Below, in pieces: positions 60,915-64,000 of a stretch of DNA of 64,000 nt (the stretch's first letter is position 1; each line of letters opens with the position of its first letter). This stretch comes from Metabacillus halosaccharovorans (lineage in GTDB: Bacteria; Bacillota; Bacilli; Bacillales; Bacillaceae). The notes beneath the pieces were generated by a model. That model was not told where the DNA came from. It worked only from the letters and a program-made list of their open reading frames with translations, and did no database searches. The position numbers were made by a program, and so were the translations under genes. The stretch is from the NCBI RefSeq assembly GCF_002019635.1, contig NZ_KV917371.1, forward strand, positions 558,001 through 622,000, read 5' to 3'.

Positions 60915-63137
60915 TTAATTCTCTTTTTCTTGTACCCTTTTCAATTTACCTGGCCAAAAAGCAAATTTTCCTAACACGGTCGTAATCGCAGGTACAAGGA
61001 ATGGACGAACAATAAATGTATCTAAAAGAACACCTAACGCAGTGATAATTCCAAACTGCACTAGAACTTGAATTGGTAATGTTGCTAAAACCGCGAAGGT
61101 AGCCGCTAGAATGATACCAGCCGAAGTGATAACACCACTTGTTTCACTTACCCCTTCTTTAATCGCTTGTTTCAACGGCATATACTTTCTTTTCTTCCAA
61201 ATGCTTGAGATCATGAAGATATTATAATCTTCTCCAAGAGCTACTAGAAAAACAAACGCATATAAAGGAATGGCTCCTTGTATAGCATCCACACCCATTA
61301 CATTGTGGATAATAAACCATCCTAACCCTAAAGCTGCACTATAAGATAAAACAACTGTTCCAACCAAATACAGCATGGCTACAATGGAACGTAAGTAAGC
61401 TAAGAGCAGAATCGATATGAAGACAATAATTAATGGAACAATAAGATCAGTGTCTTCATTACTGGTGATCATGGTGTCATATTGTGTTGCCGTTTGACCT
61501 CCGATCCATACTTTTGACTCTGCAGAAGAAATATCTGATTGTGTTAATGCCTGTTCCGCTGCATCTCTGAACTCCGGAATAGCTTCCATCGCCTCTGCGC
61601 TATATGGATTCACATTAAACGTAACATCATATACCTTTAAATTTTCATGATCAACACCATTTTGCGGAGCTGATACTGTATCAACAAGATTATGTTTCTG
61701 TAACTCTTTTACTACGTCTACTTCTTTTCCTTCCGTATCAATAACGACTTGAACCGGCGCTAATTCACCAGGGGAATAAGCATCAGAAATAACCTGAAAA
61801 CCTTCCCTTGATGGCATATCTTCAGGGAAAGAAGATAATAAATCATAGGTATACTTGATTTGACTGGAATACATGGAGAAAGCCCCAAAGAAAACGAGAC
61901 AAGCAATAATAATTATCCACGGTTTCGTTGTAACAATCGTTCCAACCCAATTTCCAAAACGACTTTTTTCTTTACGTATACGTACCGGCTTCCCTTTCTT
62001 TTTAGCCATCTCTTCCTCCATTTCAGGAGTACGGGGAATGAACGGATAAAAAGAAGCTCTTCCCATAACAGATAATAAAGCCGGAATAAGCGTTAAACTT
62101 GCTATTCCCATAACAAAAATAGATAAGCTAAATGGGATCGCAAAACGATGGTAAGCTCCATATTTCGCTACGATTAAAACAAGCAGAGCAATCACAACAG
62201 TCAACCCGCTCATCGCGATTGCACCTGAAGCTTCTTTAAATGCGTGAATAAGTGCTTTTCTTTTATCTTTTACTTTTCGAAGTTCATCGCGGTATTGAGA
62301 AATTAAAAACAAGCAGTAATCTGTTCCAGCTCCAAATAATAATACGGTCATAATGGCTATAGCTTGCGAGTCAACCGTAATCCACCCTTTATCCGCTAAA
62401 AGACCCAGAATCGGACTAAGAACCATATAGGCAAAACCTACACCAATTAAAGGAATAATCGCTAAAATTGGGGAACGGTAAATGACAAGAAGGAGAATTA
62501 ATACTAATAAAACTGTTGCAATTAGTAATGTTACATCTGCTCCTTCAAAAAGGCTTGTAGCATCTACTTGTATCCCTACTGGACCTGTCACTCGAGTGCT
62601 TAATTTATCTGGATCATCGATATCTGTAGCAAAAGAATCGTAAGAAACCTTCTCTTCTACTTGCTCTTTGATCTTCTCTAAATTTTTTTCCAAGACACCA
62701 GTCTCAATGTTTTCTTCAAAGAAGATTGGTTGTACGAGTGTGGTGCCATCTTCAGAAATCATCTCTTGCAAGGCAGGTATTGGCATTTTATGCAAAGGCG
62801 GTGTAGATGATTGTCCTTCTAACGGTTTATTAGATAAATCCTCTGACAATTCTTGGACAGCTTTTAAATTTTCTTCGTTTAAACCTGCTTCATTATGCCA
62901 TGTAAGCAACGCCGGCACTCCTGAAGAATTAGGGAATTCTTCTTTAATTAGATTTTCTGCCTCTACAGAAGGTGAATCTTCACTTAAGTTCGGGGCATTA
63001 TTAACCTCAGTTTCGCTAACAGGCGGCCAGGCAATGGTTAATACCACAGTTACTATAATCCAGGCGGCAATAACAATCCAGCGACTTACTTTCCCTGTCA
63101 TATACTGGCTGAATGTTGTTAAAGGCGATTTCTTCAC
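60915..63137 (-). CDS. MMPL/RND-family transporter (YdfJ-like)
   Basis: A 740-residue protein with twelve predicted helices in two similar halves, each with a large outer loop. MMPL landmarks are FGAGTDYCLFLISQYRDEL with KAFKEASGAIAMSGLTVV-like follow-up, and ALGEDYNIFMISSIWKKRK with GVITSAGIILAATF. It exports lipids or drugs. The start is GTG 63137 behind GAGGGAG. It diverges from a TetR gene, with an inverted repeat between them. Confidence 0.92.
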   Translation of the reverse strand: MKKSPLTTFSQYMTGKVSRWIVIAAWIIVTVVLTIAWPPVSETEVNNAPNLSEDSPSVEAENLIKEEFPNSSGVPALLTWHNEAGLNEENLKAVQELSEDLSNKPLEGQSSTPPLHKMPIPALQEMISEDGTTLVQPIFFEENIETGVLEKNLEKIKEQVEEKVSYDSFATDIDDPDKLSTRVTGPVGIQVDATSLFEGADVTLLIATVLLVLILLLVIYRSPILAIIPLIGVGFAYMVLSPILGLLADKGWITVDSQAIAIMTVLLFGAGTDYCLFLISQYRDELRKVKDKRKALIHAFKEASGAIAMSGLTVVIALLVLIVAKYGAYHRFAIPFSLSIFVMGIASLTLIPALLSVMGRASFYPFIPRTPEMEEEMAKKKGKPVRIRKEKSRFGNWVGTIVTTKPWIIIIACLVFFGAFSMYSSQIKYTYDLLSSFPEDMPSREGFQVISDAYSPGELAPVQVVIDTEGKEVDVVKELQKHNLVDTVSAPQNGVDHENLKVYDVTFNVNPYSAEAMEAIPEFRDAAEQALTQSDISSAESKVWIGGQTATQYDTMITSNEDTDLIVPLIIVFISILLLAYLRSIVAMLYLVGTVVLSYSAALGLGWFIIHNVMGVDAIQGAIPLYAFVFLVALGEDYNIFMISSIWKKRKYMPLKQAIKEGVSETSGVITSAGIILAATFAVLATLPIQVLVQFGIITALGVLLDTFIVRPFLVPAITTVLGKFAFWPGKLKRVQEKEN

Positions 63138-63227
63138 ATAAACTCCCTCATTTCAATGTTTGTTTGTTTTTATAATTTACATTAAAATTAATATAGAACT
63201 AAGGATAATTATATATACCGGAAGGTT

Positions 63228-63248
63228 AATTAATCAACTAGATTAATT
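63228..63248. promoter_or_regulatory. Probable TetR operator
   Basis: A perfect inverted repeat AATTAATC-AACTA-GATTAATT lies between the divergent MMPL and TetR genes, 36 bp before the TetR start. Confidence 0.55.
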
Positions 63249-63283
63249 GTGGCAATTTCTTGAACTAAGGAGGAACATCATGC

Positions 63284-63892
63284 ATGACGAATAAGAGAAC
63301 ACCTGGCAGACCAAAAGTTAAAACTGAAATGAATATAACTAGGGAGCGAATTTCTACAACAGCCGCTCACCTATTTTTGACATATGGATACGAGAGTGTT
63401 TCAATGCAACAAGTTGCTGAAGCCAGCAATGTAACAAAAGCAAGTGTTTATTACTACTTTAAAGACAAAGCAACACTATTCACTAAAGCTGTGTCAAGCA
63501 TGTTTCAGCGTATTACAGAACGTGTCGAGGAACTATTACAAAGTACAAAAGGATTAGAGAGCAGATTATATGAAGTTACGTTAGAACATCTAAAGAGACC
63601 TCATATTGATTTTGAAACATTATTACAGGAAGCTGGTTCTTCCCTCTCAAAAGATCATATCCGTGAAATTCGCGAATCAGAACAAGACATCCATAAAGCA
63701 TTGGAAAATATATTTAAACAAGCAATGGAAAATGGAGAGATCGTTACAACAAGCCCATTGTTGCTTGCACATGCGTTTTCTACCGTAACAATGATTCGAA
63801 ATAAAACTGAATTAATAACCGAATTAGGAGGATATGAAAAAACAGCTCGATCTTTAGTAGATCTTTTTTGGACAGGAATAGCACCTAAATAA
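63284..63892 (+). CDS. TetR/AcrR-family regulator
   Basis: A 202-residue repressor. The helix-turn-helix (about 20-66) reads AHLFLTYGYESVSMQQVAEA and NVTKASVYYYFKDKATLF. The C-terminal part binds the ligand. AGGAGG lies ten bases before ATG 63284; an ATG at 63280 is out of frame and stops at once. It diverges from the MMPL/hydrolase operon, and I infer that it represses that operon. Confidence 0.9.
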   Translation: MTNKRTPGRPKVKTEMNITRERISTTAAHLFLTYGYESVSMQQVAEASNVTKASVYYYFKDKATLFTKAVSSMFQRITERVEELLQSTKGLESRLYEVTLEHLKRPHIDFETLLQEAGSSLSKDHIREIRESEQDIHKALENIFKQAMENGEIVTTSPLLLAHAFSTVTMIRNKTELITELGGYEKTARSLVDLFWTGIAPK

Positions 63893-63898
63893 AGCAGT

Positions 63899-63939
63899 GA
63901 AGGCTCCATCCCTTTTCTACAAAAGGATTGGAGCCTTCA
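63899..63939. terminator. Terminator after the TetR gene
   Basis: An 11-bp outer stem (GAAGGCTCCA/TTGGAGCCTTC with one slip) plus an inner TTTT/AAAA stem, just past the TetR stop. It may also serve the gene at the right edge. Confidence 0.7.
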
Positions 63940-63961
63940 ACTTTTATGTTCTGAGACGAAT

Positions 63962-64000
63962 TTAGCCTCTCGTCTTCTCAACGACAGATTCTTCATTATG
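63962..64000 (-). CDS. Possible C-terminal end of a gene cut by the window edge
   Basis: The minus strand stays open from the edge for 12 codons (HNEESVVEKTRG) and then stops at a TAA, 23 bp before a terminator. This is too short to identify. Confidence 0.25.
   Translation of the reverse strand, partial: HNEESVVEKTRG

Noticed and set aside
1-64000. CRISPR array, tRNA or rRNA genes, prophage or intact insertion sequence
   Set aside because: I found no regularly spaced identical repeats, cloverleaf or rRNA sequence, phage structural genes or transposase.

Overview
The window is low-GC, AT-rich DNA from a spore-forming-type Firmicute, most likely a member of the Bacillaceae. The evidence is purine-rich AGGAGG ribosome binding sites, many GTG/TTG starts, close relatives of Bacillus subtilis proteins (LplJ, PhoD/TatA, AdhA/AdhR, LytS/LytT, Ohr, YtxH type), CcpA-type cre sites, a SigB-type promoter and a SAM-I riboswitch. 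No rRNA, tRNA, CRISPR array, prophage or complete insertion sequence was seen. The genus was not determined.

Layout. 1-3 kb: start of an RND efflux pump (cut by the window edge), its divergent TetR regulator and a VanZ-like protein. 3-7.6 kb: a glucuronide module made of beta-glucuronidase, an AraC regulator and a GPH symporter. A near-identical 19-bp element precedes both structural genes. 7.8-14.2 kb: organic peroxide resistance (ohr), an XRE-cupin regulator facing a LysE exporter across an array of four repeats, a second LysE exporter with a LysR regulator, an old-yellow-enzyme oxidoreductase, DUF523 and GNAT. 14.4-18.5 kb: LytS/LytT two-component system followed by a CstA-type transporter, probably pyruvate sensing and uptake. 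18.6-24.5 kb: a small P-loop kinase, a hypothetical protein, a four-part secreted pectinase (PL10 plus CE8) and a SolA-type oxidase. 24.7-31.3 kb: adhA/adhR, a lipoprotein, aldo-keto reductase plus MFS with a LysR regulator, and lipoate-protein ligase. 31.5-42.8 kb: a chemoreceptor, a ChvE-type sugar ABC importer and a sensory operon with two sugar-binding proteins, a LytS/YesM-type kinase and a YesN-type regulator. 42.8-50 kb: an accessory, partly decayed stretch with broken EAL, glyoxalase, zinc-ribbon and virginiamycin B lyase genes, a repeated hairpin, a nitroreductase/MarR operon and a protein with two MerR domains. 49.9-51.4 kb: an NhaC-family transporter behind a SAM-I riboswitch, so probably a methionine transporter (MetT). 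51.8-55.5 kb: GNAT, YtxH stress protein, TatA and PhoD. 55.9-59.7 kb: a second RbsABC-type sugar importer. 60-64 kb: alpha/beta hydrolase, MMPL transporter and TetR regulator.

The common thread is plant-derived sugar use under catabolite control. A secreted pectinase, glucuronide uptake and hydrolysis, and two sugar ABC importers sit with dedicated regulators. cre-like boxes lie just downstream of the -10 of uidA, the symporter, cstA and the chvE operon, and upstream of the rbs-like operon. The most notable system is the dual-binding-protein sensor (37.6-42.8 kb) paired with direct repeats in the chvE promoter.
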